Of a DNA stretch of 64,000 nt, positions 1 through 10,963 are shown in pieces. Both the position numbers and the translations under genes were made by a program. Origin of the DNA: Tupaia tana (Eukaryota; Chordata; Mammalia; Scandentia; Tupaiidae); assembly GCA_026018925.1 (NCBI GenBank), contig JAKSZU010000016.1, positions 83,192,990 to 83,256,989 on the forward strand. The letters run 5' to 3'. The notes below the pieces were generated by a model. It made no database searches. It was not told the origin of the DNA and saw nothing but the letters and a program-made list of their open reading frames with translations. The stretch's first letter is position 1; each line of letters opens with the position of its first letter.

Positions 1-78
1 CAAGGCCATGCCCCTGGGAGGTAATTTCTCACTTTCTCTTAGTCTCTCCAATGAGCACATGTGCCCTATAGCAAAAAA

Positions 79-110
<32 letters not shown>

Positions 111-115
111 AAGAA
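1..115 (+). repeat. SINE family A, 3' part
   Basis: The 3' portion of a family A SINE enters from the left edge: the CCCTGGGAGG motif, a pyrimidine-rich stretch, the conserved GCCCTATAGCAAA end and an A-rich tail. The tRNA-like head lies outside the window. Confidence 0.85.
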
Positions 116-320
116 ATAAAGCCAGCAGGGCCCAGGCAGTGGCACAGCAGTAGGGTCACTGTGTCCTGCTGCCGACCCGTATGGAAAAGCCCGAACACCC
201 TCCTGGCTGCAGCAGGTCAGAGCTGGGCCGTTGTATGGACAGCTCGTTCAGGCGAAGGGTGCTGCCTCTTCTGTTCATGGAAAAAATACATTAATAAACT
301 TAAAAAGAAAAAAAACGAAT

Positions 321-835
321 AGGCCCAGCAAGTGCCATGGTGGTGAAGGTGCTGGGTCCCATATGACTGACTCGGGGTTTTTTAGTATTTTTATTTATTA
401 TTTTAATTTTTATTTATTTATATTTTTTATTTGACCAGAGAGAGACAGAGAAAGAGAGAAAGAAAGTGAGAAAGCAGGCCACTGTGTCCAGGACTTGAAC
501 CACAGTGGGCCATGTAAGAGTCCAGCACTTTAACCACCACGCCACCTGCTGGTCCCATTACTTATTTTTAAAAATTTGACCAGAGAGAAATGCTCAGAGA
601 GAAGGAAAGTGAGAAAGCCAGGCTCGCAGGCGGCCGTGTGGGAGTCAGAGCCCCCGCCGTTGGCTGGCAGTGTTGAGTCTCCCACCAGCAGCTTGAAAAA
701 TACGCTGGGGGGGAGGGGTAGGAACAGCAGGTGGGTGGTAGTTAAGTCGCCCCATTCCCACATGGTTGATCTCATTTCAAGTCCAGGATCTGGCAGCTTG
801 AAAACCACAACAAATAAATACATAATTGTTTAAAA
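321..835. repeat. Overlapping SINE B fragments
   Basis: A plus-strand head (about 321-378) is followed by a full minus-strand family B copy (about 385-557, ending CCACCTGCTGGTCCC). A second minus fragment (565-655) and a plus fragment (725-835) ending in an A-rich tail follow. The stretch 118-320 has no repeat or gene that I recognise, only a weak polyA-like end near 300. Confidence 0.6.
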
Positions 836-854
836 AAGAAAAGAAACGAAAAAC

Positions 855-1015
855 ACTGATGCGTGTCCAAGAGCTCTAGAGAGAACGGAGGAGAAGGAAT
901 TGCGCAGTGGCCATCTCCCTGGGGGGCGATTTCTCATTTTTTCTCTCTCTCTCTGTCTCTCCCAGGAGCGCGCACACTAGCTGGCTAAAAAATGTTAAAA
1001 ATGAAAAGAAAAAAA
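855..1015 (+). repeat. SINE family A, headless copy
   Basis: Body and 3' end of family A (GAGAACGGAGGAGAAGG, CCCTGGGGGG, pyrimidine tract, GCGCGCACAC) without the tRNA-like head. Confidence 0.7.
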
Positions 1016-1665
1016 TCCTGTAGGGGTGTGTGTGTGTGTTTAGACGTAAGCCAGTATACCCACCATAGCTCAACATGTAAGAGGACGTCTTGCTCTGGCA
1101 CCAGGTCCTGGGACCCGACGTGTGCTTCGCACTTAGCGGGCACCTTTGGTCGGACCAGCTCTGCTGCCGCGCTCCAGACCGTCTGTCGCTGCCGCCGCCC
1201 CCAGCCCCGACAGCGCAGCCGCGGCCACGGAGTCACAGGGAGCTTTGCCCGGTGTAAAAGTCCCAGACCCTTAGCTGGGACTCCGCCTGGGCGGGCAGGG
1301 ATGGAGCCTAACGAGAGGGTATCGAGGGCCAGGAGGTGTGCGGGCCCCCTCAAGCCAGAGGGTCCAGCGCAGGGGCAGCCCCAGTGGAGCTTTCAAGGGC
1401 CCGCCCGGACCCGCACTCTCCGCCGCCTCCCGGGGCCAGGGCTGGCCTCTGCGGCGGAGCTGGGACCGGCGTTGGTCTGGACTAGTGAGGTCGGGTCTGG
1501 GCTCGGGAAGGGGAACGGCGTGGGGCTCTGGCGGCCGAGCTCGAAGGCAGCGTAGCGGGCGTCAGCGCCACCTTGGATGTGTGTGGAGCGGGCGAGCCCA
1601 AGCGCCAGGTGGTTCCCTGCTCCCGGGCTCTATATCCCAAAATGTTAGAAAATAGGGTCCGTGTA

Positions 1666-1737
1666 GGGCTCGTCCGGGATTTGAACCCAGGATCTCTCAC
1701 ACCCAAAGCGAGAATCATACCCCTAGACCAACGAGCC
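1666..1737 (-). tRNA. tRNA-Pro (TGG)
   Basis: The reverse complement is a 72-nt proline tRNA. Its acceptor stem starts GGCTCGT and ends ACGAGCC, the A box carries GGTCTAGGGG, the anticodon loop is TTTGGGT (anticodon TGG), and the T loop is GGTTCAAATCC. Compared with the copy at 10892, it has a G-U pair in the anticodon stem and another in the T stem, so it may be a slightly weakened copy. A run of T lies just 3' on the minus strand and could end Pol III transcription. Confidence 0.88.
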
Positions 1738-2126
1738 CCCACCTCAGGCACTTTATAAATACTTCCTCCAAGGCCCGCTCCAGCTCCTGGGCCTGGGTGT
1801 TCTGGGAGCCTGGCCCTGGGGTGGGGTTTGCAGTCCCAGGAACAGGCCTCGGCTGACTTGGAGAGCGGTGGAGGTGTCGTCCCTACCTGATGGGCCTTCC
1901 TGGGGCCTCCAGATGCCTTTGGCCTCCACACTTCCAGTCTGGCCACTCCTGGAGACAAGCCTGCAGCCACTCCAAAGACACACCAGGTTGGTTCCTGCTC
2001 CGGACACTGCTGGGGGCGCAGGGTGCACCCCTGTACAGCAGGGAGGGCTCTCCTCCCAGCGTGTTTGCTAAGGCTGGGACGAGGGCAGACTTCAGGCTCC
2101 GCAGGTCTGTGGTAGGCACTCCGCCC

Positions 2127-2240
2127 AGCGGGAGAACTGGGGGTAGGTCCCACCTGGCTAGAGAGTCCTCTCTTTCTTGGCCCAGTGGGAGAACTGGGGG
2201 TAGGTCCCACCTGGCTAGAGAGTCCTCTCTCTCTTCCAAA
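2127..2240. repeat. Tandem duplication, 57 bp
   Basis: Two near-identical copies of a 57-bp segment (each with GGAGAACTGGGGGTAGG and CTAGAGAGTCCTCTCT), starting near 2131 and 2188, lie between the Pro and Lys tRNA genes. Confidence 0.8.
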
Positions 2241-2324
2241 ACAGCAGTCACTGCCTGAGGGCTCCCGGGTCCATGGGTCTCAGTCTATGATGCACTGATC
2301 CCCAGGATGCTACCGCAAAAGCCT

Positions 2325-2397
2325 CGCCCAACGTGGGGCTCGAACCCACGACCCTGAGATTAAGAGTCTCATGCTCTACCAACTGAGCTAGCCGGGC
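2325..2397 (-). tRNA. tRNA-Lys (CTT)
   Basis: The reverse complement is a canonical 73-nt lysine tRNA: 5' GCCCGGC pairs with the 3' acceptor strand, the A box is TAGCTCAGTTGG, the anticodon loop is CTCTTAA (anticodon CTT), and the T arm carries GGGTTCGAGCCCC. A TTTT terminator follows within about 8 bases on the minus strand. I see no mismatch that would inactivate it. Confidence 0.96.
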
Positions 2398-2399
2398 AA

Positions 2400-3735
2400 G
2401 CTGTCAGTCAAGAGGGAGATCTTGCAGCCTCCACTGCCTACAAAGTCCCCTTCCCTCTTGCAAAGTGCTCTGTAGCCACGGAGTTGAAAGGAACTGGGGA
2501 CCGGGCCTCTGGCCTGGACCTCTGACCGCAGAAGGGAAGGAGGACACAGATCCCCAGGACAGGCTGGCAGGGGCCTGGGGGGCCCAGCAGCCCTGGGAGG
2601 CCGGGGTCTGGTGACCAAGCCCCCAGAAACCCAGGCTAGTCTCCCCGCATGCAGGGTTGGCCACAGCACAGCCGCCCCCTCTCTCCCGGCTGCGGGGTCC
2701 AGTGAAACTCCCCACAGCCGTCCTCCCTCCCCATGATGGAGTCCTGGGAGCCTCTTTCCCGCCAAGAGGCCAGGGCCAGGCCACCCAGGCCACTAGATTC
2801 GCACAGCAGTGCTCCTCCCTCTCGTGGCCCTTGGGGACGAATCCTGAGAGGTCTTGGGTCCAAACCCTAGCCAGCGCTCACTTCCCAACTCTCAGCGTCT
2901 CCCCACTCCCCACCTGCCCACATCTCCACCCAGTGCCACCCGCTTTAGTGCTTTAGCATGGGGCCCAGAGCAGTCAGGAAGCTCAGGGCCCCCTGCTGTG
3001 AGCCAGGAGGGGACCCTGGGCTCCTGGGAGGGCCAGGCTGACCTTCATCCCAAGTCCCCCTCCCACCCGCAAAGTGCTCTGGAGCCAGCTTCTGGAACCT
3101 TCCTCTGTCCAGAGAGAGGACGAGTGCTGCCAGGCCGAGTTTGTCCAGCCCAGGGGCGCCTCTGAACAGGAAGGGCTGCCAGTGACGGGGCTTGAGGGAA
3201 GACCCTGCAGTTTAGGGTTTGGGGGGCCAGGACTTGGTCAGGGACAAGTGCCCCTGAGTCTGTCCCCAGCCCTTATCCTTCTTCCTGGGAAGGGCAAGTC
3301 TCCACCCGGCTGAGGAGCAAGGTCAACCGAGGGCGGAAAGCCTGGGTGTGGGTGTGGGTTCCTGGCTGCTGAAGCTGCTGGCCCCGGCCAGGCCACAGGC
3401 AGGTTCTGGGTGCCAGACCCCACGCCTCAGGACACCTATAGGCCGGACAGCACCCTCTCCCCTTCCCCTTCCTGGAACCTCAGCCCTCCAGGTGGGCAAG
3501 GGCTGAGCACCAGCGGACAGAACTCAGGGCAGGGAGGAGCAGTAGGCTGGCCCCGCTTTAGGTAAGCCGTCCAAGCCCAAGCCTCCACGGCCCCGTGTCC
3601 TGTGGTTAAGGCTGACACAGACCAGGTTGGGGGGGCCTTGTTGATGTCAGGGGAGGAGCCTCTGGCCTGAGGCTATTCTGATGAGCCCAAACTCACTTTA
3701 TTATTACTTTCATTTTATTTTATTTTGAGGAGACA
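2400..3735. other. Unassigned GC-rich stretch
   Basis: About 1.3 kb of single-copy-looking GC-rich sequence with several short open frames on both strands. No domain, splice pattern or repeat is recognisable; the frames look like by-products of low stop-codon density. Confidence 0.5.
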
Positions 3736-3739
3736 GTCT

Positions 3740-4010
3740 GGAGACCAGTAGATGGCGTAATGGTTACATCACTGGATTCCCACACAGTCAACTGTGGTTC
3801 GAGTCCCAGACCCAGTGGCTTAAAACACACCAGGCGCCTGTGCGTGTGTATACCAAATCCTGAGAGGAGAATGGAGGAGAAGGGGTTGCGGGTGTGGCTA
3901 TTTCCCTGGGGGGGATTTCTCATTTTCTGTCTCTCTGTCTCTGTCTGTCTCTGTGTCTCCAGAGAGTACGTATGCCCTATGGCAAAAACGTCTCTCAACA
4001 AAACAAAACT
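3740..4010 (+). repeat. SINE family A, full copy
   Basis: A complete family A element: GACCAGTAGATGGCGTAATGG head, B-box-like GGTTCGAGTCC, body with GAGAGGAGAATGGAGGAG, pyrimidine tract, then GCCCTATGGCAAAA and an A-rich tail. Confidence 0.9.
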
Positions 4011-4204
4011 GGCTTTTCGGCATTGCCTGTGAGAAAGTGAGCACTGGTGGAAAATCTCTGTGGAACTGCAGGGTGACAGGGTGGCAGTGCCATGAGGCCA
4101 AGGTTGGAGGTGCTGTTCAGGGCCCCACATGGCCCCACATGCACATGCAGCCCAGGAGTGTCAACCTAAAACAAAAATACATTTTCATAAAGTTGTTGTG
4201 CTGG

Positions 4205-4425
4205 GTTGAATAATAACATCCCCCATTACCACCCACCCAGAACCTCCGCCCCCCATTCAAGCCCCTTCAGAGCCTCCGTCCCCCAATCCTGCCTCCACGG
4301 ACCCTTTGCCCCCCATTGACACTCACCCAGAACCCCCACCCCCATTCACACCCACCCAGAGCCTGTCCCCTCATTCACGCCCACCCAGAGCCTCTGCCCC
4401 TCCATTTCTGCCCACTAGAACCGCC
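4205..4425. repeat. Imperfect minisatellite, about 27-32 bp unit
   Basis: C-rich units carrying CACCCAGAGCCTC and CCCCCATT motifs repeat about seven times with length variation. Confidence 0.65.
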
Positions 4426-4504
4426 CTAAGGAGCTTTGCAGACGCGGTGAGCCAGGCTGGGCACAGGTCCTACGGAGCCGCCGCAATCCGATGACAATGT
4501 CTCA

Positions 4505-4673
4505 GGGCCGAGGCGGCGCGGGGTTAAGGGTGCTGGACTCCCACATGGCCGTTTGAGTCAGCTTGCTTTCTCACCTTCCCTCTCTCTCTCTTGCTCCTTT
4601 GCTCACTCTGTCTGTCTCTGGTCAAATTAAAATAAATAGAGTTAAATAAAATAATTCTAAAAAAAAAAAAAAA
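4505..4673 (+). repeat. SINE family B
   Basis: Head with GGGTTAAGGGTGCTGG, direct join to the pyrimidine tract, then TCTCTGGTCAAATTAAAATAA and a poly-A tail. Confidence 0.85.
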
Positions 4674-4871
4674 GACTAAAGGCGCAGAGACACCCACAGG
4701 GAAGATGGTGGTGTGACCTGGAGGCAGGGACTGCAGCGATGCCTCTGCCAGCCAAGGACCACCAGATCCCCACCCCCGACAGCCCCCAGAAGCCCGCAGA
4801 AGCCCACAGACGCATAGAAGCGCGCACCAGGGCCTTTCAAGGAAGCTGCCCTGTGCCTTCGTTTCAGCTGC

Positions 4872-5200
4872 CTCCAGACGCTGGCCCCCAGACGCTGGCC
4901 CCCAGACGCTGACCTACAGACGGTGGCCTACAGACGGTGGCCTACAGAGCTGGTCTCCAGAGCTGGCCTCCAGAGCTGCCCCCAGACACTCTACAGAGCT
5001 GGCCTCCAGAGCTGGTCTCCAGAGCTGGTCTCCAGAGCTGGTCTCCAGAGCTGGCCTCCAGAGCTGGCCTCCAAACAGCTGAGAGAGAACATTTCTGCGG
5101 TCTGTCCCACAGGTGCAGGTGCAGATGCCGATGCCCACATCTGGACCCAGGGTCCTGGGCTCTTCTGGAGGCCAGCGTCTGGGGGCCAGCGTCTGGGGGC
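4872..5200. repeat. 13-14 bp minisatellite with inverted flanks
   Basis: Units such as CCAGAGCTGGTCT (13 bp) and CCAGACGCTGGCCC (14 bp) repeat from about 4872 to 5075. The reverse complement of the left-end unit (GCCAGCGTCTGGG) appears twice at about 5171-5200, so the ends can pair. The unit itself is partly palindromic (CCAGAGCTGG). GC-rich sequence with no recognised gene continues to about 5700. Confidence 0.75.
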
Positions 5201-6779
5201 TGCTTTCCCGCCCGGCCGCCGGCGGGGTTGGGCGCCGCCCCGGTTAATGGTTAATGACCGGCGGGGTCGGGGACCCCCTTACTGTGCTCGGGAGGGCAGC
5301 GTAGGGCGGCGGCTGGGGTCTGCCCGAGTGCGCCTTAGGAAATGGAGCCCCCTCCGCCCTCGGCGCCTTTGTCCCCGCCTTTCCCCTCCGGAGGGCGGGA
5401 CAGAGGCGGCAGGGCCACCTGCGTCTGTGGCCGCGTCCAGCCGCGGTCTCCGACGGACGTCGGTGTCGCCCAGCTTTCTCCCTGGGCGCTGGGAGCGTAA
5501 GCGGCGGCCCCTCCTCCCAGCCAGGTGTCGGCGAGGCCTGGTCCCGGGAGGACCTGGATGGATGCAGGACCCCTGGGACCTGGCTGGTGGCGGGGAGCAG
5601 CCGCCCTAAGGGCGCCGCGAGGAGCGGACGGGACGGGAAGTCGCGGCAGGGACGGAAAATGCGAACCAGGAAGAAAAGTTAGAACGGAGAAAATAGAAAC
5701 CAAAGTAAAAATGTTAGCGGGGTGCGAACAGGAGGACGGGGAACAGCGGGAGTCAGTATGGGCCTCAGGTGACGGTGGTGACAGCTGCGGACGTCCCCAC
5801 GGCTGTACTGTGGCCCAAATCCGGAGAGAAAGGAGGGGGAATGGCGTGGTAGCCATAACCCCCAGCCCGGGATCTCTCTCTCTCTCTTCCTGTCTCTCCA
5901 GCACACACCCTGAGCAGATTTCTGAAAAATCAGTGAACGATGGAAATCACCTAATCTGAAGAGAAAATGGACCTTAAACATTTTAAAGCACCTTGGGGTG
6001 AGACCTTAACAAAAGATCTAACATTGGAGACTCACGTGAGAAAAAAATGGACAAAAAGAAAGAAAAACTATTTGAAGAAATAGCAGCTGAAAATTTCCTG
6101 TGCATTTTTAAAAATAGACTTTATTTTTAGAGCAAATTTGAGTTCACAGCAGAACTGAGTGCGAAGTGCAGAGAATTCCATACGCTTCCCCCCAACTTCC
6201 CTCTTCTGTATTTTAAAACCTCTCTCCACTATTTTCCGATGTATTTCAAAGCATATAAACTATTGCTGCCGTCATAAAAGCTTCTGCACATATCTCGACA
6301 AACGACTTTCATCTTGAAACACCCACGCTGCCCAGAGCACAGCCACGTGTGCCCTGGAGCCCCCTCTGGTACTGTCTAGTGCACAGTCCTCTGCGCCCAC
6401 AGCTCCCAGGGGAGCAGGCCGGGGTGGGAAGCCGCAGTCGGTGTGGGTCCTCAGTGGCCTCCTCCCCGGCCTCTCCGTGGGGCTCCCGGAGTTTCGGTCT
6501 GGTGGGAAGCAGAGAACCCCTGCGTGCCACTCCCAGGCCCTCTGCCCTGTCTCTGAGAAGGCGCTTTGCTCATCCCATTGTTCGTCTAAAGTCTTCCTTG
6601 CGCTGGGAAGGGCTAGGAAGTTCCACCACCCACCGCCCGGCCCAGATGCCTCCGAAGGTGGGTATCGCAGCTGGTGACCCAGGTCCCCAAGCTCCTCCTC
6701 AAACCACAGCCAGGTCTCAGGCTTCAGAGGCTTCTGATGGCTCAAAGGGCAGACCTAGAAGGGTTGAGACAAAAGAACA

Positions 6780-7350
6780 TTTTTTTGAAGAGGTTTTTGC
6801 TATAGGGCACGGGGGCTCGCTGGAAAGACAGAGACAGAGAGACAGAAAGCAAGAAATCACCCCTTGGGAGGATGGCCACGCCGCAATCCCTTCTCCTTCA
6901 TTCTCCTCTCAGGATCTTGGGCACACATGCACACGCGCCTAGCATGAGTTTAAGCTACCGGGTCCAGGACTTGAACTGCAGTCGACTACATGGGAGTCCA
7001 GTGACATAGCCATTACACCAACTACTGGTCCCATTTTCTTCTAAGAATTATTTTGTTTTATTTATTCATTCATTTACTTTAACTTGACTGGAGAGAGACT
7101 CACAGAAAGAAAGTGAGAAAGCAAGCTATCAGGTCTAGGACTCGAACCATGGTCACCCATGTGGGAATGTCTGATGCCTTAACCACCACGCTACCCGCTG
7201 GTCCCCAAAATAACTTTTTTAACCTTATTTAACTTTATTTATTTTAATTTAACAAGAGAGGGACAGAGCAAGAGAAGGGCAGAGAGAAAGAAAGTGAGAA
7301 AGCAAGCCGCCAGGTCCAGGACTTGAACAGCGCTCGGTCATGTGGGAGTC
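6780..7350 (-). repeat. Three minus-strand SINEs (A, B, B)
   Basis: A family A copy runs 6780-7032, from TTTTTGCTATAGGGCAC to CTACTGGTCCC. A family B copy follows at 7046-7206. A third family B copy (7218-7350) is cut before its head end. The stretch 5930-6780 holds no recognisable gene. Confidence 0.85.
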
Positions 7351-7641
7351 TGTCTGTCTGTAGGTCACTGCGGTGTTTACCCCATACTGGACCTGGTCCT
7401 GGCCAGGCTGGGAGGGTCGCTGAGTTTTCCAGTTTTGTTTGTGGACGGTGACACCCCCGGGACTAGGGAGGCAGTGGGGCCTGATGTGACAGTCCAGCAG
7501 GCAGGGCGCTCAGACAGGAGGACACGGTGCTCAGAGAGGGTTCTAGGGGCGGCCATTTCTGTGCCACTTCCCAGAGACTTGACCTACCTGATCATCTTGG
7601 TTCATTGACAGCAAAGTGAGTTTCAAGAGGTGTTTATGGTT

Positions 7642-7977
7642 GCCTGCCTAGCTCAGCTGATAGGACATGAGACCCTTAATCTTAAAGTTGTGGGTTTGAG
7701 GGGCCAGCAGGTGACGTGGTGGTTAAGGTGCTAGACACTCCCACATGGCCAACTGAGGTTCGAGTACCCCCTTTGTGGCTTGCTTTCTCGCTTTCTCTTT
7801 CTCTCTCTGTATCTCTCTCTGGTCAAATTAAAATAAATGAATGCATAAATAAAATTAAATAAATAAATATTTAAAAATAAGTAATAGCTATAAAAAATTA
7901 CAAAATAAGTAAATAAATAAGTTAAAAAAAACAAGAACCTACCTCAAAGTTGTGGGTTTGAGTCCCACATTCAGCAG
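7642..7977 (+). pseudogene. tRNA-Lys pseudogene split by a SINE
   Basis: The left part (7642-7700) carries TAGCTCAGCTGATAGG and ACCCTTAATCTTAA, a decayed lysine tRNA A box and anticodon arm. The T-arm sequence AAAGTTGTGGGTTTGAG occurs at 7684-7700 and again at 7946-7962, followed by TCCCACATTCAGCA. The two copies are the 17-bp target duplication of the SINE between them. The acceptor ends no longer pair well, so the copy was or became non-functional. Confidence 0.85.
7701..7945 (+). repeat. SINE family B inside the tRNA-Lys pseudogene
   Basis: Head GGGCCAGCAGGTGACGTGG, pyrimidine tract, TCTCTGGTCAAATTAAAATAA and a long A/T-rich tail, flanked by a perfect 17-bp direct repeat. Confidence 0.93.
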
Positions 7978-8084
7978 TACCTTTGAAAACCAGCAGAACA
8001 CAACTTCCAACCAATTATTGGCCTTTCAGTGTACAGAAATCTTCAAAACTTTCACAAAAAGATGGAATTAAAATGATAACTCTG

Positions 8085-8665
8085 GGGCGGCGCTAGAGGT
8101 GGCGTGGTGGTTAAGGGCACTGAACTCCCACATGGCCAACCATGGTTCGAGTCCTGGACCTGGTGGGTTGTTTTCTCACTCTGTCCCTCTCTGGTCAAAT
8201 TTAAATAAGTAAAGTTAAATAAAATAATGATTTTTTTAAAAAAGTAACTTTGGCACAAAAGTTCTTTTATGTCCAATCACAGTGGGGTTTTTTACATTAA
8301 TTCTTAGTATTTTATTATTATTTTTAGATTTATTTATTTCCGTTTGTTATTGTCATTTTTTAATTTGACCAGACAGAGAGAAGGGGAAAATGAGAAAGCA
8401 AGCCACCAGGTCCGGGACTCGAGCCATGGTCAGCCACATAGGAATCCAGTGCTCTTAACCACCACACCACCTGCCGGCCCCCGTAGTTTTTTTCACAACA
8501 TGTATTTACAGTTATTTGTTGGCAAGAGGGTACACGAGCTCATAAGATAGAGATGGGGTTGGGGAGGAAGGCACCCCCGCTCAGAGGGAAGGGCCACACT
8601 ACAACCCCTTCTCCACTCTCCTCTCAGGATTTTGGGCATGGTCGCACACAATATGCCATGTGGAC
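8085..8665. repeat. SINE cluster (B plus, B minus, A minus fragment)
   Basis: A plus-strand B copy at 8085-8245, a minus-strand B copy at 8300-8481 ending CACCTGCCGGCCCC, and a headless minus A fragment near 8550-8665. Confidence 0.75.
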
Positions 8666-8985
8666 CCAGCCAGCCCAACCCCACACCACTGGCTGGCCCC
8701 ACGATGTCTTCCCTGAGTCTTTTGAAGACCCCTCACATGTAAAATCTCATGGGGACGCGAAGTCCAACCGTTGGGGGGAGAGACAGTCAGCCCCAGCCTC
8801 ATGCACCGGGACTTGAACGCAGCTATAGTGATCGGATGGAGCCACTATTAGCTACATTTAAGGACAGCCCATCCGCAGTCACAAGACTTTCGGCTTCTGC
8901 TATGACCTTCCTTCAGGACAGGAGGATGTGTCTGGGAGCTGACCTTCCAGTCAGCTTCAACCACTGCTGGATGTTCTTAAAAGGA

Positions 8986-9057
8986 GGGCTCATTCGAGAT
9001 TCAAACTCGGGACCCCTCACACCCTAAGCGGGAATCACACCCCTAGACCAACAAGCC
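8986..9057 (-). pseudogene. Decayed tRNA-Pro (AGG) copy
   Basis: The reverse complement aligns over 72 nt with proline tRNA. It starts GGCTTGT, keeps GGTCTAGGGG and has anticodon loop TTAGGGT (AGG). The T loop reads GTTTGAAT with the conserved C replaced, and the acceptor stem relies on wobble pairs. A TTTT run follows. It is more likely a relic than an active gene. Confidence 0.75.
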
Positions 9058-10570
9058 TACACACTCAAGAGCACCTCCTCACTCTGGGTGAGCCCAACCC
9101 GGCTCTGCCCTTGGTGACCCGGAACTGTTAGGACAGTCCCTTCTGCCACAGACTGCCCCCTTCCCTGAGGTTTATTTTGGAGAGACTGGATTCTGCTCCC
9201 CATGCAGAGACGGAGAGCAGGGAACATCAGTACAGCCACACCCTTTGACCCCAAGTCAAAAACCCTTGGTCTAGGTTTTGGGGTGTCCCTGTCTCCTGTC
9301 CTCCCCTGCTAGGTGGTACCACAGCTTAGGGAAGCCCTGCAGTTCAGCCCCCTGCTGACACTGGCTAAGGGCTGGGTGGCAAAGTGGGGGGCATGTGAGC
9401 CTGGGCGTCCCCAAAGCACGGTGGACAGCTCCAAGGAGACACCCCACTGCCAGGCCACATGCTGGAGGGGCGCCCCCCTCAGGCCCCTCTGAACCCTACT
9501 GGCAAGGCCTCCACAGACTCCAGGTCTCCATCGCCAAGGGTCTCAGCCCTGGGCCCCAGGAAGAAGGGCTTCCAGGAGGGCCACACCCACTTCCCACCCC
9601 CTCTGCTGCCCCCTTGGGCCAGGGACCAGCCACGAGGCCACTTGCTGCTGACAGCTGGGGGAAGAGCCCTGCGGAGCAGCAGTGGCTTAATCCAGGAGCC
9701 GAGGGCTGCAGGGGACCTTCAGGAAGTCCCCAGAGCCTCCCTGAGAGGATGGAGGCCTGGTTCAAGGAACCTCTCATGGAGGGACCCTACCAGGCTGCTC
9801 GCCTCGCTGCCAGGCCCTGGGCCAGCTCGGAGCTGGCCCTGCAGCCAGGTCCCCACCCAGCCCCGCTGAGGCTCCTGTGTGCCCTGCAGTGACCAGAAGC
9901 ACAAGCTGGGTCCTCCGGGAATTGGATGGAGCCTGTGAAGAGCAAGCCCTCCTCCCCGGGACCTCTGCCCAGCTTAGGAGGCGTCCAGCTTTCCACCAAA
10001 GCCCTCAATCCCGACCTACGAACCGGCTTTTCTTTTCTGCACTGATGCTGTGACGTCTGGGTCTTGCTGCGGCTGGAGGGACCGCCCTCCCAGGGCCAGC
10101 CAGCCTGGGGTGGTAACAGCTCCTGGGATCAGGAGCGGCAGCTGCAAAGCGAACAATCCAGAAGCTCCCCCCAGCCACCCCCCGGCCACTCCCACTGCCC
10201 TCATCCCAGGCGGCAGGCCCAGAGCCGCCACAGTGACTCCAACCGGCCCCGAATGCTGCTCGTCCCCGCATGGAAGCAAGGTCCAGGCTCCTGCTAGCAC
10301 CCAGCACCTCCGGCTACCGCGCTGCACACGAGGAGCCGGTCCTCCTGGGAACGGCCACAAGCTCTTTTCGGTGGCAGTCGTCCCCTGGTCCCGGCCTCGC
10401 CACCCTGGAGAAATCCGAAGCCTGTAAAAGAGCTCCGGGTTTCCGCAGGGAACAGAGCTCCGGTGCCTGGAGCTCCGCCTGCAGACCCCGCGGACCTGAG
10501 AGCCCCTGGCCTGCGCTCTCCTCCGGGGCTCCCTTCCCTTGGTTGTGGAGGGCGCCTCCAACAGCCCTTC
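9058..10570. other. Unassigned GC-rich stretch
   Basis: No recognisable gene or repeat. Open frames of up to 165 codons in several overlapping frames reflect high GC and show no domain signature. Confidence 0.5.
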
Positions 10571-10577
10571 AAGATTT

Positions 10578-10740
10578 TCCGGAGCCAGCCGATGGCGCGG
10601 TTTGCCACGGTTCGAGTCCTGGACCTGGTGGCTTGCTCTCTCACTTTCCTTTTCTCTGTGTGTCTGTCTTTCTCTGGTCAAGGTAAGATAAATTAAACAA
10701 GTAAATAAAGAATCCCTTTTAAAAAATCCCTTTAAAAAAA
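10578..10740 (+). repeat. SINE family B
   Basis: Head GGAGCCAGCCGATGGCGCGG with a shortened middle, GGTTCGAGTCCTGGACC, pyrimidine tract, CTCTGGTCAAGGTAAGATAA and an A-rich tail. Confidence 0.8.
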
Positions 10741-10891
10741 ATTCTTGAAAACGTGGGCTCTCAAGGAATTTGAACTGAAGATCTTGGCAGCCTAAGGAAA
10801 ACTGCACGTCCTCCCAGATGTCTCGATCGCCCGGCACACGACGCAGAGACACCTGCCGAAAGACCAGGCCCCTTGCAGCTGGAAAAAAAGA

Positions 10892-10963
10892 GGGCTCGTC
10901 CGGGATTTGAACCCGGGACCTCTCGCACCCAAAGCGAGAATCATACCCCTAGACCAACGAGCC
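10892..10963 (-). tRNA. tRNA-Pro (TGG)
   Basis: The reverse complement is a perfect-looking 72-nt proline tRNA with GGCTCGT/ACGAGCC acceptor pairing, A box GGTCTAGGGG, anticodon TGG in loop TTTGGGT, a five-pair G/C anticodon stem and T arm GGGTTCAAATCCC. A run of seven T directly follows the 3' end on the minus strand, a strong Pol III terminator. It lies in a CpG-rich stretch, as active tRNA genes often do. Confidence 0.97.
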
